From Adhaeribacter arboris (lineage in GTDB: Bacteria > Bacteroidota > Bacteroidia > Cytophagales > Hymenobacteraceae), in assembly GCF_003023845.1 (NCBI RefSeq), contig NZ_PYFT01000001.1:682001-746000 (forward strand): DNA of 64,000 bases, given 5' to 3'. Shown here one piece after another: positions 51,652 through 61,188 of this stretch. The position numbers and the translations under genes are program-made. Position 1 is the first letter of the stretch, and every line of letters starts with the position of its first letter. The notes under the pieces were generated by a model. That model saw only the letters and a list, made by a program, of their open reading frames with translations, made no database searches and was not told where the DNA came from.

Positions 51652-53540
51652 GGCAGTAAACTTAAGGTGATAATTAACAAGGCTCCTACCACTATTCCCA
51701 TCATGTACCAGCGCAAGATGCCGCTTTGCGTTTGGGTCAGTCCGCGGTTAAAGGTGCGGGCCAGGGCTGCTATTGCCGTATATATTTTATCGATAACATC
51801 ATTTTTATTAATGGTAGCCAGATAAACAAAAGGCCGCACTAATACGAGGTCGTACAATTTATCGAAACCCCAGCCAGAGTACCAAAATTGAAGAATGCTT
51901 CTAACCAGGCCCGATTGGTCGAGAATATTTTGTAAGGCAGGCCTTTTGAGAAAAAACAAATAGGCCAAGTACACGCCCGACGAAGATACCATTACCGCCA
52001 GTACCTGGAACAGCCACTCCAAATTTCCTAAGTTTTCGTTAATGGTAATAGCAGGTAAAGTAGAAGTTAAAAAATCGGAGAAGATAGTAACATGACCGAA
52101 ATTATGCGGCAGCTCAATAAAACCACCTACCAGAGAAAGAACCGCGAGAATGACTAAAGGAATTGTAATTACTTTGCCGGGCGGATGCGATAACTGGGTT
52201 TTGGGTTCACCGTAAAAAGTAATAAATACCATCCGGAAGGTATACACTCCCGTAATAAACGCCCCGAACAGACCTGCCAAATAAAGCCAAAAACTGCCAC
52301 GTTCACCAGCTAAAGAATACCATAAAATTTGGTCCTTACTGTAAAATCCGGCGGTAATTAAAGGTAAAGCAGCTAAAGAAGCCGAACCAATCAGAAAAGT
52401 CCAGAAAACAACCGGCATTAATTTTCGGAGCCCACCCATTTTAAACATGTTTTGTTCGTGATGCAAAGAAATGATGATAGCGCCGGCACTTAAAAAAAGT
52501 AAGGCCTTAAAAAAAGCATGAATCATAAAATGGAAAATTCCCGCCGACCAGGCCCCTACGCCTAAAGCCAAAAACATATACCCAATTTGGCTAATGGTAG
52601 AATATGCCAGTACCCGTTTTAAATCCGACTGGGTTAAAGCGGAGCAGCCAGCAAGTAGTAAAGTTACGGCCCCAATAATGGCAACGGTTAACTGTGCCGC
52701 CGGTGCTAAGTCAAAAATTACGTGCATGCGGGCAATTAAATATACCCCCGCGGTAACCATGGTAGCCGCGTGAATTAATGCGCTCACTGGTGTTGGACCG
52801 GCCATAGCATCGGGCAGCCAGGTTTGCAAAGGCAATTGTCCCGATTTGCCTACCGCCCCGCCTAAAAGCAAAAAAGCAATGATAACAGCGGTTTGGGTGC
52901 CTACTCCCCATAGTTGCGGTGCCTCAGTAGCAATGGTCTGAATATGCAGGGTACCAAAATTCTGAAATAACATGAATAATCCGATGGCCAGGGCGGTGTC
53001 ACCCACGCGAGTAGTAATAAAAGCTTTGCGGGCCGCGTAACCGTTGGCAGGTTCCGTGTACCAGAAGCCAATTAAAAGATAACTGCAAAGACCCACGCCT
53101 TCCCAACCTAGATATAAGAGCAGTAAGTTATCGGCCAACACCAGTACCAGCATGGAGCCCACAAATAAATTGAGGTAAGCGAAAAAGCGGGCGAAACCTT
53201 CGTCGGGAGCCATATAGGCCGTAGAATACAGGTGAATAAGAAACCCAACGAAAGTGATAACAAAGATAAAAACCAGCGAAAGTGCATCCAGGTGAAAGGC
53301 GATGGATGGATTAAACCCGGCAACATCAAACCATTGTCCTACTTCCTGGCGATAGTAAGGCGGAGTGGGATGAGCAGATATAAAATTAATTCCTAAAATG
53401 ATAGTTATCAGAGCGGTTAGTCCAACGCTGCCCACGCCAATTATTGCAACCGCGGTACGCGAAATTCGGGCGCCAAGTAAAATAAGCAGGACCGCCCCAG
53501 CGAAAGTTAAAGCAGGTATAGACCAAAGTAAATCTTCCAT
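51648..53540 (-). CDS. nuoL: NADH-quinone oxidoreductase subunit L
   Basis: 630 residues, about 16 transmembrane helices including the long amphipathic C-terminal helix. Signatures: ADNLLLLYLGWEGVGLCSYLLIGFWY, GKSGQLPLQTWLPDAMAGPTPVSALIHAATMVTAGVYLIAR, LKRVLAYSTISQIGYMFLALG, HAFFKALLFLSAGAI. The largest antiporter-like subunit and distal proton pump of complex I. Two bases separate it from nuoK. Confidence 0.97.
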   Translation of the reverse strand: MEDLLWSIPALTFAGAVLLILLGARISRTAVAIIGVGSVGLTALITIILGINFISAHPTPPYYRQEVGQWFDVAGFNPSIAFHLDALSLVFIFVITFVGFLIHLYSTAYMAPDEGFARFFAYLNLFVGSMLVLVLADNLLLLYLGWEGVGLCSYLLIGFWYTEPANGYAARKAFITTRVGDTALAIGLFMLFQNFGTLHIQTIATEAPQLWGVGTQTAVIIAFLLLGGAVGKSGQLPLQTWLPDAMAGPTPVSALIHAATMVTAGVYLIARMHVIFDLAPAAQLTVAIIGAVTLLLAGCSALTQSDLKRVLAYSTISQIGYMFLALGVGAWSAGIFHFMIHAFFKALLFLSAGAIIISLHHEQNMFKMGGLRKLMPVVFWTFLIGSASLAALPLITAGFYSKDQILWYSLAGERGSFWLYLAGLFGAFITGVYTFRMVFITFYGEPKTQLSHPPGKVITIPLVILAVLSLVGGFIELPHNFGHVTIFSDFLTSTLPAITINENLGNLEWLFQVLAVMVSSSGVYLAYLFFLKRPALQNILDQSGLVRSILQFWYSGWGFDKLYDLVLVRPFVYLATINKNDVIDKIYTAIAALARTFNRGLTQTQSGILRWYMMGIVVGALLIITLSLLP

Positions 53541-53542
53541 AA

Positions 53543-53851
53543 TTATCCGTGCATTTGATTGGCAGCGTCACTGTCCAAGGTTTTTAGCTGGTGGTATAAT
53601 TGTAAAATCAAGGCCAGTCCAACGGAAACCTCCGCGGCGGCCATGGTTATAATGAAAATAAACATTACTTGTCCTTCGGGCTGCGCCCAACGGGCACCAG
53701 CGACAATAAAGGCTAAACCGGCGGCATTCAGCATTATTTCTACTGAAACCAGCATAAAAATTATATTGCGCCGAATGAGCACGCTGATTAAGCCCAGCAT
53801 AAAAAGAATGCCGGCCAGCACTAAGCCGTGTTCCATGGGTATGGGATTCAT
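53543..53851 (-). CDS. nuoK: NADH-quinone oxidoreductase subunit K
   Basis: 102 residues, three transmembrane helices. [41 protein letters not shown] carries the conserved membrane Glu (VEIMLNA), and [18 protein letters not shown] the second Glu. Small membrane subunit linking the quinone site to the pumps. Start overlaps nuoJ stop by 4 bp. Confidence 0.97.
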   Translation of the reverse strand: MNPIPMEHGLVLAGILFMLGLISVLIRRNIIFMLVSVEIMLNAAGLAFIVAGARWAQPEGQVMFIFIITMAAAEVSVGLALILQLYHQLKTLDSDAANQMHG

Positions 53852-54375
53852 AGTTCCGTCTCCTCTAAAAAACGATGCATTACTTTTCTTTTCTGCCGGC
53901 CTAAATGGTAAGCTCCCACAATACCCGCCATCAGCAGCATCCCGCTTAATTCTACCCCTAAAATATAAGGTCCAAATAGCGACATACCCACGGCTTTCGC
54001 CTCCACCGGTTGGCCCCGGTAACTAGGAGAATCTGCCGCGGTAAAAATGTACAGCAGCTCACTCAAGAGTACTAATGAAAGTATAGCCGGACCAAGCCAG
54101 ATACCAGGCCGCAACCATTCCTTTTCGTGCTGCACGTCTTCGTGGGTCAGGTTGAGCATCATAATCACAAAAATGATAAGTACCACAATGGCCCCGGCGT
54201 AAATAATGATTTCTAAGGCGGCCATAAACGGCGCACCCAGCACAAAAAAGATAACCGAAATAGCCAGAAAAGAAACCACTAGGTAAAGCAGGGCGTGAAT
54301 AAGATTATAGCGGGTAATAACCATTATTGTAGAAACAATGGCTACTGCCGCCGCGAGATAAAAAGTTAGTTCCAT
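53848..54375 (-). CDS. nuoJ: NADH-quinone oxidoreductase subunit J
   Basis: 175 residues, five transmembrane helices: [25 protein letters not shown] is the conserved TM3 with the pi-bulge region, and the C-terminal [20 protein letters not shown] is typical. Membrane subunit of complex I. Four bases after nuoI. Confidence 0.95.
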   Translation of the reverse strand: MELTFYLAAAVAIVSTIMVITRYNLIHALLYLVVSFLAISVIFFVLGAPFMAALEIIIYAGAIVVLIIFVIMMLNLTHEDVQHEKEWLRPGIWLGPAILSLVLLSELLYIFTAADSPSYRGQPVEAKAVGMSLFGPYILGVELSGMLLMAGIVGAYHLGRQKRKVMHRFLEETEL

Positions 54376-54379
54376 AGGT

Positions 54380-54895
54380 TTAAGGCAATAAACTTTTTAT
54401 ATCCACCGGTTCGCTTTCATTGATGGCTTCGCCTTTTCCTTTACCCCCAATGGCCATACCGGCCACTTTGTAGTAATTGTAGCCGGGGTATTTTCCTTCG
54501 CCGTCGATGAGCAAGTCTTTTTTCTCATACACCAGGTTCTGGCGATTGTATTCGGCCATTTCAAAATCCGGAATCAGTTGGATGGCATAGGTAGGGCAAG
54601 CTTCTTCGCAGAAACCGCAGAAAATGCACCGCGAAAAATTAATGCGGAAAAACTCGGGGTAGCGGCGGCCGTTTTCATCTTCGGTAGATTGCAGCGAAAT
54701 GCAATCTACGGGACACGCGGCCGCGCAGAGGTAACAGCCCACGCAGCGTTCCCCCATATCCGGGTCGCGGGTCAATACAATCCGTCCCCGCCAGCGCGTT
54801 GAAAGTTTAACTTTCTCCTCCGGGTACTGGATGGTGTCGCGTTTGTTAAACGCGTGCAGAAATACAAGCCACATACTGCGCAGAATGCTGAACAT
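54380..54895 (-). CDS. nuoI: NADH-quinone oxidoreductase subunit I
   Basis: I choose ATG 54895 ([21 protein letters not shown]), not an upstream one at 54988, because GGAGG lies 4 bases before it and the family begins here; the product is 171 residues. Two 4Fe-4S motifs: [15 protein letters not shown] (clusters N6) and [15 protein letters not shown]. Peripheral-arm ferredoxin subunit that passes electrons toward NuoB. A 235-bp gap with a repeat separates it from nuoH. Confidence 0.95.
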   Translation of the reverse strand: MFSILRSMWLVFLHAFNKRDTIQYPEEKVKLSTRWRGRIVLTRDPDMGERCVGCYLCAAACPVDCISLQSTEDENGRRYPEFFRINFSRCIFCGFCEEACPTYAIQLIPDFEMAEYNRQNLVYEKKDLLIDGEGKYPGYNYYKVAGMAIGGKGKGEAINESEPVDIKSLLP

Positions 54896-54959
54896 GTTAC
54901 CTCCTTTTTTTAATAGTATCAGGTAGTAAGTACCAGATACCTGTTTTTTTCTTTTTCTA

Positions 54960-55099
54960 TCGCGAGCGTCCTCGCTCGTGATAATCATTGTCCGGCTGCT
55001 GGCCGGTAGGATGCAAGCGTATTTAATATTAACTCAAGTTTATCGGTTCGTCCGGCCGGAGGTCTACCAGATAATAGACACGAGCGAGTCTGCTCGCGA
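54960..55099. repeat. inverted-repeat element between nuoI and nuoH
   Basis: Left end TCGCGAGCGTCCTCGCTCGTG (54960-54980) and right end 55079-55099 are inverted copies, 18 of 21 bases matching, only the central three differing. Each end is itself a near-palindrome (CGAGCG/CGCTCG). About 98 bp lie between, with GGCCGG-rich inner arms. Looks like a REP/MITE-type element inside the operon. Confidence 0.7.
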
Positions 55100-55130
55100 C
55101 AGCTAGAGATTAATTCTGTTTTACTACTTG

Positions 55131-56093
55131 CTACTCATTCATCCACAACACTATCCCGGCGGTTACCAGCAGGTTTAACAAGGTTAAGGGCAGCAATATT
55201 TTCCAGCCGTATTCCATTAATTGGTCGTAACGGGGACGGGGTAAGGAGGCCCGCAGCAAAATAAATAAGCTGAGAAAGACAAACACTTTTAAGGCAAACC
55301 AAGCAAGAGGCGGCAAAAAAGCGGGTCCGAGCCAACCGCCGAAGTAGAGCGCCACCACCATACACGAGATAAGCGTAATACCTAGGTATTCACCTATGAA
55401 GAACATTCCGAATTTCATCCCGGAATACTCCGAATGGAACCCGGCAATTAATTCACTTTCGGCCTCGGGGATATCAAAAGGCAGACGGTGGGTTTCGGCT
55501 ACTCCGGCAATAAAGAAAATGACAAAACCTATAAATTGCGGCACCACAAACCACAATCCCCGCTGCGCTTCTACGATGTCTTTCAAGTTAAAAGAACCGG
55601 CTAATAATACAGTTCCCATTAAAGCCAATCCCATAAATACTTCGTAGGAAATCATTTGGGCCGCGCCCCGCATGGCACCTAACAAAGCATATTTGTTATT
55701 TGATGCCCAACCGCCCAGAATTATACTGTAAGCACCCATCGACGACATAGCCAGGAAAAACAGAACGCCGATATTTAAATCAGCCACCATAATGCCCGGT
55801 GCAAATGGAATGACCACAAAGCCCAGCAACACGGTTACCACCACAATAGCCGGCGCAATAACAAACACGGCTTTATCTGCGAACGGCGGAATCCAATCTT
55901 CCTTGAAGAAAAGTTTCAGGGTATCGGCCAGTACAATAAATAAACCGAAAGGCCCAGCGCGGTTAGGGCCGTAGCGGTCTTGCCACAAAGCCAACATGCG
56001 GCGCTCCAGCCAGATAAGTCCGGCGGCTACATTGAGCATCACGAATAATACTCCCCCGATTATCAGGAAATAATTGGTGCTTGATTCTTCCAT
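55131..56093 (-). CDS. nuoH: NADH-quinone oxidoreductase subunit H
   Basis: 320 residues, eight transmembrane helices. Quinone-site loops: GLIWLERRMLALWQDRYGPNRAGPFGLFIVLADTLKLFFKEDWIP, VAETHRLPFDIPEAESELIAGFHSEYSGMKFG, with the conserved acidic E/D residues of the E-channel. Anchors the peripheral arm to the membrane. Its start overlaps nuoG by 31 bp. Confidence 0.97.
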   Translation of the reverse strand: MEESSTNYFLIIGGVLFVMLNVAAGLIWLERRMLALWQDRYGPNRAGPFGLFIVLADTLKLFFKEDWIPPFADKAVFVIAPAIVVVTVLLGFVVIPFAPGIMVADLNIGVLFFLAMSSMGAYSIILGGWASNNKYALLGAMRGAAQMISYEVFMGLALMGTVLLAGSFNLKDIVEAQRGLWFVVPQFIGFVIFFIAGVAETHRLPFDIPEAESELIAGFHSEYSGMKFGMFFIGEYLGITLISCMVVALYFGGWLGPAFLPPLAWFALKVFVFLSLFILLRASLPRPRYDQLMEYGWKILLPLTLLNLLVTAGIVLWMNE

Positions 56094-58810
56094 GCTGGTT
56101 TAATTTCGGGTTCAGATTTTAAAATAATCGCCCAGGTAGGCAGGTCGGTGAAGGGTACACCCGGTAGACCTTTCGGCAAACCGGCCGTACCTCTAGTTAG
56201 GATGTTATTTAGTTTTACCGGTAATTGGTAGTTTTGCCGGTCCAAGGTGAAGCTTAGAGAATCTCCTTCTTGCAATCCTAAATCCATAGCATCCGCCGGA
56301 CTTAAAGCCACGTACGGATTAGGTGCTCTTTGAGCAATACCAGGTGATAAAATGCTCAACTCCTCGGAACCGAAAATATGGTACAGCGGTACCATAAATA
56401 AATGGTCGCTAAGGGGTTGAAAGTCTTCAGGAACAGCTGTGAAATAATGAGGAGTAGTTTCGGGTTTTGGTTCTATCAGCCGAATTCCTGGGTCACCGTA
56501 ACGTAAATGCCCGCCCACCTCATCCTGGTATTTATTTACGGACTGCATTGAATTCCAGCCCGGCGACCAGAAGAACGGGATAATGGGCGATGGTACCTGG
56601 CCCCGATAACCTTCCATAGTAAACGATAAAGGTGAATCCGGGTCTTCGGGTGGTTTGGGTTCGCTCACGTTTAAGTGGGCGTTCATGGCAGTACGGCCGC
56701 TGTAGCGGTGCGGTTCGCGGGCTATTTTTTCGCCGGCAATCCGGAAACTAGCCGGTGGCCCAATGGATTCTAAACCTTTAAAGAGACTATTATCTTCTTG
56801 AATGGCTCGGGTGATATCGTCCAGGTTTTCCCAACCACTAAGCTTGGGGTGATGCAAAGTCTTACCTATTTGAATGAGCCAGCGCCAGCTTTCCTGAATA
56901 TCTTCGGCAGTAGGATAAACCTGGTAAAATCGTTGTGCCCGCCCTTCGTTATTTACCAACGTACCGTCTGCTTCGGCGAAAGTGCCGGCGGGCAGTAAAA
57001 TATGGGCTTTATCCGAGGTGGCGTGATGCAGGTGGTCGAGCACCACTACTTGTTTAGCGTTTTTCAGGAAGGAATCTACCGTTACTTTATCGGTACTGCG
57101 GTAAAGGTTATTTTCCAGAATAATAACCGAATCCGAATACCCGTTTTGAATGGCTTCCATGGCTGATTCGAGCCGGTGGCCACCCATCATAGCTAAGCCC
57201 AAACTATTGCATTCGGGTACGGTTAAAACCATTCCCGCCGCAGTGTTTTGACTGTATAATGCCGAAACAATATTAGCTGCTGCCTTCAAAACGGCTTCAC
57301 TGCCGCTGGAACATCCCGAAATAATGAGTGGTTTGCGGGCGGCTTTTAACGCCTCGGCAATTTGCTGAGCTAATAGCAATTCAGCTTCGGGCAGATTCAT
57401 CACCGGCGGTGAATCACTGTTAATAAAATACGCTACCGCAAAGCCTAATCGCGCAATTGCATCCGGAGAAGCGGGCCAGGTAGCCGTGGCTACTTCATCT
57501 AGTTTAGTAGCAGTAATAGTGGAAAGAAATAACGGGCCCGTCTCGCCTTGAATTAATTCCCGGGCCGCGGCATCCTGCCATAATGGTATATTAGCTTTAT
57601 TTACCTGTTCCAATGGTTGCTGCCGTACTGCTTGCCGTACGGCCAGCGCTAACATTGGAGCCGTATTGGTTAGGTCTTCGCCCAAAATAAAAATGGCATC
57701 GGCTTTTTCTACTTCCTTCAACGAAGAAGTACGGGCTGGGCTTTCTTTTAATATTTTAAGGGTAAGTGCTGTTAGGTCATATTCGTTATCTGAAACACCT
57801 TGGTAAAAATTATCTGCGCCGACTAAGGTTTTTAAAGCAAAATTAGATTCCAGGGATGCCCTTGGGGAACCAAAACCCATTAATCGGGATGATTTTAAGG
57901 CCGTTGTTACTTGCTGCAAAGCCACTTCTTTTGTAACGGCTTCGGGCAGTTGCGTGCGCACCAAAGCTTTACGTACCCGACTGGCGCTGTTCACAAATTC
58001 ATACCCAAACCGGCCCCGGTCGCAGATAAAATACCCATTTACTTCGCCGTTATACCGGTTGGTGATTTGCCGCAAAGAGCCGTAACGCTCGCCGGCGGTA
58101 ATATTGCAACCCAAGCTGCAATGCTGGCACACCGATGGCGCCATGGTAAGGTCCCACTTGCGGGTATAATGCTGTTTTAAAGTTTTATCAGTGAACACGC
58201 CGGTGGGGCAAACTTCGGCCAGGTTACCGCTAAATTCACTTTCCAACACCCCATCTTCGCTCCGGCCAAAATAAACGTGATTATGCGCCGCAAAAACGTC
58301 TAAATCTTTGCCGCCCGCGTAATCTTTATAGAACCGGACACAGCGATAACACTGAATGCAACGGTTCATTTCGTGGTTCAGGAAGGGACCTAAATATTGG
58401 TTACGATAGGTGCGTTTTTTAAACTGGTAGCGGCGGTAGGAGTGGCCCGTCATTACCGTCATGTCCTGGAGGTGGCAGGAACCGCCCTCATCACACACGG
58501 CGCAGTCGTGCGGGTGGTTGGTCATGAGCCATTCAATAACCGTTTCCCGGAATTCTTTCGCTCCTGGCTCATCAATCGAAAGGCGAAGGTTATCCCGCAC
58601 CGGCTCCATACACGACATTACCAAACGGCCTTTGGTATCGGTTTCATCTTTAAAAACTTTAATCGCGCATTGGCGACAAGCGCCCACCGAACCCAGGGCC
58701 GGATGCCAGCAAAAGTAAGGTAAGTTAAAACCCAACGTAAGGCAGGCTTCTAATAAATTCTTGTCTGATTTAACCTCGTAAGGTACATTGTCGATATAAA
58801 TAGTAGCCAT
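56063..58810 (-). CDS. nuoG: NADH-quinone oxidoreductase subunit G
   Basis: 915 residues. N-terminal 2Fe-2S domain (YFCWHPALGSVGACRQC), the Cys-His 4Fe-4S motif (HDCAVCDEGGSCHLQDM), CIQCYRCVRF, then the 4Fe-4S MopB domain (CQHCSLGCNITAG) and the large molybdopterin-oxidoreductase fold without molybdopterin role, ending in a D-type domain (ILTRGTAGLPKGLPGV). Electron relay in the peripheral arm. Longer than the Thermus Nqo3 (about 780). GGAGG lies 6 bases before the start. Confidence 0.93.
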   Translation of the reverse strand: MATIYIDNVPYEVKSDKNLLEACLTLGFNLPYFCWHPALGSVGACRQCAIKVFKDETDTKGRLVMSCMEPVRDNLRLSIDEPGAKEFRETVIEWLMTNHPHDCAVCDEGGSCHLQDMTVMTGHSYRRYQFKKRTYRNQYLGPFLNHEMNRCIQCYRCVRFYKDYAGGKDLDVFAAHNHVYFGRSEDGVLESEFSGNLAEVCPTGVFTDKTLKQHYTRKWDLTMAPSVCQHCSLGCNITAGERYGSLRQITNRYNGEVNGYFICDRGRFGYEFVNSASRVRKALVRTQLPEAVTKEVALQQVTTALKSSRLMGFGSPRASLESNFALKTLVGADNFYQGVSDNEYDLTALTLKILKESPARTSSLKEVEKADAIFILGEDLTNTAPMLALAVRQAVRQQPLEQVNKANIPLWQDAAARELIQGETGPLFLSTITATKLDEVATATWPASPDAIARLGFAVAYFINSDSPPVMNLPEAELLLAQQIAEALKAARKPLIISGCSSGSEAVLKAAANIVSALYSQNTAAGMVLTVPECNSLGLAMMGGHRLESAMEAIQNGYSDSVIILENNLYRSTDKVTVDSFLKNAKQVVVLDHLHHATSDKAHILLPAGTFAEADGTLVNNEGRAQRFYQVYPTAEDIQESWRWLIQIGKTLHHPKLSGWENLDDITRAIQEDNSLFKGLESIGPPASFRIAGEKIAREPHRYSGRTAMNAHLNVSEPKPPEDPDSPLSFTMEGYRGQVPSPIIPFFWSPGWNSMQSVNKYQDEVGGHLRYGDPGIRLIEPKPETTPHYFTAVPEDFQPLSDHLFMVPLYHIFGSEELSILSPGIAQRAPNPYVALSPADAMDLGLQEGDSLSFTLDRQNYQLPVKLNNILTRGTAGLPKGLPGVPFTDLPTWAIILKSEPEIKPAWKNQAPIIS

Positions 58811-58813
58811 TAC

Positions 58814-60088
58814 CTACCTCCAGGGACATTGTTTCTCGTGAATATGCCGTTCAAAATCCTCCCGGAAATATTTCAGGGCGCTCTGCAGGGGTTCCATGGC
58901 GCCCGGGGCCAACGCGCAGAACGTGTTACCAGGGCCTAGCAGTTTAGTATGAAAATCGAGTAAATCCATGTCATCCGGTTTGCCTTCGCCGCTATCCAAG
59001 GAAAGCAATATTTTTTCTACCCACGGCAAGCCTTCGCGGCAAGGCGTACAGAAGCCGCAAGATTCCTGCGCAAAAAAGTGCTGCAGGTTATGCACAAACC
59101 CCACGGGGCAGGTGTGGTCGTCCAGGATAATCATGGTTCCAGTTCCCAAACGGCTACCCGCCGCTGCTACCGAGGCATAATCCATGGATACATCCAAATG
59201 TTCTTCCACCAAAAAATCAGTAGAAGCACCTCCCGGTAAGGCTCCTTTAAATGTATAACCGTTGCGCATACCACCCGCGTGTTCTTCCAGCAGTTCCCGC
59301 ACGGTTACGCCCATAGGTAGTTCCCAGGCACCCGGTTTATTTACCTTACCGCTGATGCCATAAATTTTAGTACCCGCATCGGCAGACCGGCTCAAGCTTT
59401 TAAACCAGTCAGCCCCGTTGTTTATAATATGCGGCAGGCAGCTTAGCGTTTCGACGTTATTAACTATGGTGGGTTTACCAAACAAGCCGCTTACTTGCGG
59501 GAAGGGGGGTTTGGCGCGGGGAGTAGCGCGTTTGCCTTCCAGGGCATTGAGTAAGGCGGTTTCTTCGCCGCACATGTACCGGCCCACTCCCGTGTGTAAA
59601 TACATTTCTAAGCTGTAGCCGGTGCCCAATATATCCTGTCCCAAATAACCGGCTGCATAGGCTTCTTGAATGGCTTTGGTAATTTCCTTGGCGGCTACTT
59701 TGTACGCCCATCGCAGGAATACATAAGAAATATCTGCTTGAATGGCATAAGCCGCTATAATCATTCCTTCGATGAGCTGATGTGGGTTTCCTTCCAGTAA
59801 AAGTCGATCTTTGAAAGTACCGGGTTCCATTTCATCGGCATTCGCTACCAGGTATTTGGGTCGGGGCACGTCTGGACCCATGGGCACAAAACTCCATTTC
59901 AGGCCGGTGCTAAACCCCGCGCCCCCGCGCCCTTTCAGATTTGATTCTTTCACTAAATTAGTAACACCTTCCGGAGTGAGTTCCCGGAGCACTTTTCGCA
60001 CCGACTGGTAACCGCCTACTTTTTCGTATTCTGGCAGGTTCAACGGTTTCCTATCAGGACGGATGTGCTGCGTTAAAGGTCTTTCCAT
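58814..60088 (-). CDS. nuoF: NADH-quinone oxidoreductase subunit F
   Basis: 424 residues. FMN/NADH site: LKGRGGAGFSTGLKWSF and the second glycine-rich GVGRYMCGEETALLNALEGKRA. 4Fe-4S N3 ligands in ESCGFCTPCREG and the later GNTFCALA. Oxidises NADH and passes electrons to NuoE/NuoG clusters. Separated from nuoE by a 443-bp gap with a dispersed repeat. Confidence 0.97.
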   Translation of the reverse strand: MERPLTQHIRPDRKPLNLPEYEKVGGYQSVRKVLRELTPEGVTNLVKESNLKGRGGAGFSTGLKWSFVPMGPDVPRPKYLVANADEMEPGTFKDRLLLEGNPHQLIEGMIIAAYAIQADISYVFLRWAYKVAAKEITKAIQEAYAAGYLGQDILGTGYSLEMYLHTGVGRYMCGEETALLNALEGKRATPRAKPPFPQVSGLFGKPTIVNNVETLSCLPHIINNGADWFKSLSRSADAGTKIYGISGKVNKPGAWELPMGVTVRELLEEHAGGMRNGYTFKGALPGGASTDFLVEEHLDVSMDYASVAAAGSRLGTGTMIILDDHTCPVGFVHNLQHFFAQESCGFCTPCREGLPWVEKILLSLDSGEGKPDDMDLLDFHTKLLGPGNTFCALAPGAMEPLQSALKYFREDFERHIHEKQCPWR

Positions 60089-60531
60089 AGAAGGTTCTTT
60101 TTAGTTAGAAAGATGAAACTCTGTTACTTGGAATGTTAATGACGCATTCGGTATTTATTGTTTATAGTTGGAGCCACTTCCCGTCTCCAGGCGGCGGTGC
60201 AATCTAGTTTGACAAGTCCCTGTTTGCCTCCTGGCCGGCGGGCCTCGTTTGGCTCTTCCGGGCTGGTCTAAGCTTCCTGTCCTCCTAACGTCGGAATTCT
60301 GCTCCGCAGAACCAGAACCTTAGAAGGCCCTCCACAGCCAAACTGCTGTAGTTTATTCTTGGCTACTAATTATCAGTAATCATAATAATAGAATTACCAA
60401 ATACGTCTTATTAATCTACTTTATCACTTTTTATATTTTTGCTTTTATTCTATGTATGCATTCTGATAATTGCACTCACTTATATAATCTTTTCAACTTT
60501 CCAACCTTTCAACCTTAAAACAACCTGCAAC
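60089..60531. other. 443-bp gap inside the nuo operon
   Basis: Contains dispersed repeat copy 2 (60218-60412). The rest is AT-rich (60413-60520) with no gene. Its length is unusual for an operon whose other members mostly overlap. Confidence 0.5.
60218..60412 (+). repeat. dispersed imperfect repeat, copy 2
   Basis: Same block order as copy 1 at 48422: GGCCGGCGGGCCTCGTTTGG, AACCTTAGAAGGCCCTC, CAGCCAAACTG, TTCTTGGCTACT, AATACGTCTTATT. The reverse copy at 18020 matches this one more closely in TTCCGACGT. Confidence 0.7.
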
Positions 60532-60996
60532 TCAATCATACTTACGAAGAATCTCGGTTAAATCTGCGGGGGCTACGTCCTGGTATAAATCTCCGTCTAC
60601 CAACAGGGCTGGAGCGTGGTCGCAGGTTCCCAGGCATACATTGGGCAGCAGAGTAAAACGACCGTCGGGAGTAGTTTGGCCGTAATTTATTTCGAGTAGT
60701 TGCATCAGGCTTTTTTTAAGGTCTTCGTAGCCCATTACCCAGCAGCTAATACTATCGCAAAGCAAAATAACGTGTCGACCTACCGGTCTTCGGAAGATTA
60801 GATTATAAAACGTAGCCACACTGTCCAGTTCATCGGGCGACATATCCAGCAGTATGGCGGTGTCTTTCAAACTCTCGTCCGAAACCCAGCCTCGGTGCTG
60901 CTGTACCACTTTTAATGCTTCAATGCAGGCCGCCTTTTTCCTGGGAACCAGGCCTATTTCATGCTCTATCTTCTGTATTTCCTCCTGGGTTAACAT
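60532..60996 (-). CDS. nuoE: NADH-quinone oxidoreductase subunit E
   Basis: 154 residues, thioredoxin-like 2Fe-2S (N1a) protein. The four ligands are Cys80 and Cys85 in LLCDSISCWVMGYEDL and Cys121 and Cys125 in NVCLGTCDHAPA. N-terminal helical part KAACIEALKVVQQHRGWVSDESL. Works with NuoF in the NADH module. Length normal for the family. Confidence 0.96.
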   Translation of the reverse strand: MLTQEEIQKIEHEIGLVPRKKAACIEALKVVQQHRGWVSDESLKDTAILLDMSPDELDSVATFYNLIFRRPVGRHVILLCDSISCWVMGYEDLKKSLMQLLEINYGQTTPDGRFTLLPNVCLGTCDHAPALLVDGDLYQDVAPADLTEILRKYD

Positions 60997-61003
60997 ACTT
61001 TTT

Positions 61004-61035
61004 AATTATGAATTAGAAATTATGAATTAGAAATT
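61004..61035. repeat. short tandem repeat, unit AATTATGAATTAGA
   Basis: Two full 14-base units and a partial third, directly upstream of nuoE. Such AT-rich repeats are frequent in Bacteroidota intergenic DNA and may affect promoter spacing. Confidence 0.7.
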
Positions 61036-61078
61036 GGTGGTTCACATTCAAGAATTTGCAGCACTTTATTTTAAAACT

Positions 61079-61100
61079 CCCCTCCTAAGCTTAGGAGGGG
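61079..61100. repeat. perfect 22-bp palindrome
   Basis: CCCCTCCTAAGCTTAGGAGG plus two further G, fully self-complementary, followed by CAGGGGTGGTT. Same type as the hairpin at 18174. Lies between nuoCD and nuoE. Confidence 0.7.
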
Positions 61101-61188
61101 CAGGGGTGGTTAGTTTTTATTCTGATGTAGCTTATACTTTTATTTATTTAGATTATTTAAATCATTTATTCAGGCATCATTTCAAATC

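Noticed and set aside
53559-54026. 155-codon plus-strand frame over nuoJ/nuoK
   Set aside because: Antisense shadow of two conserved complex I genes.
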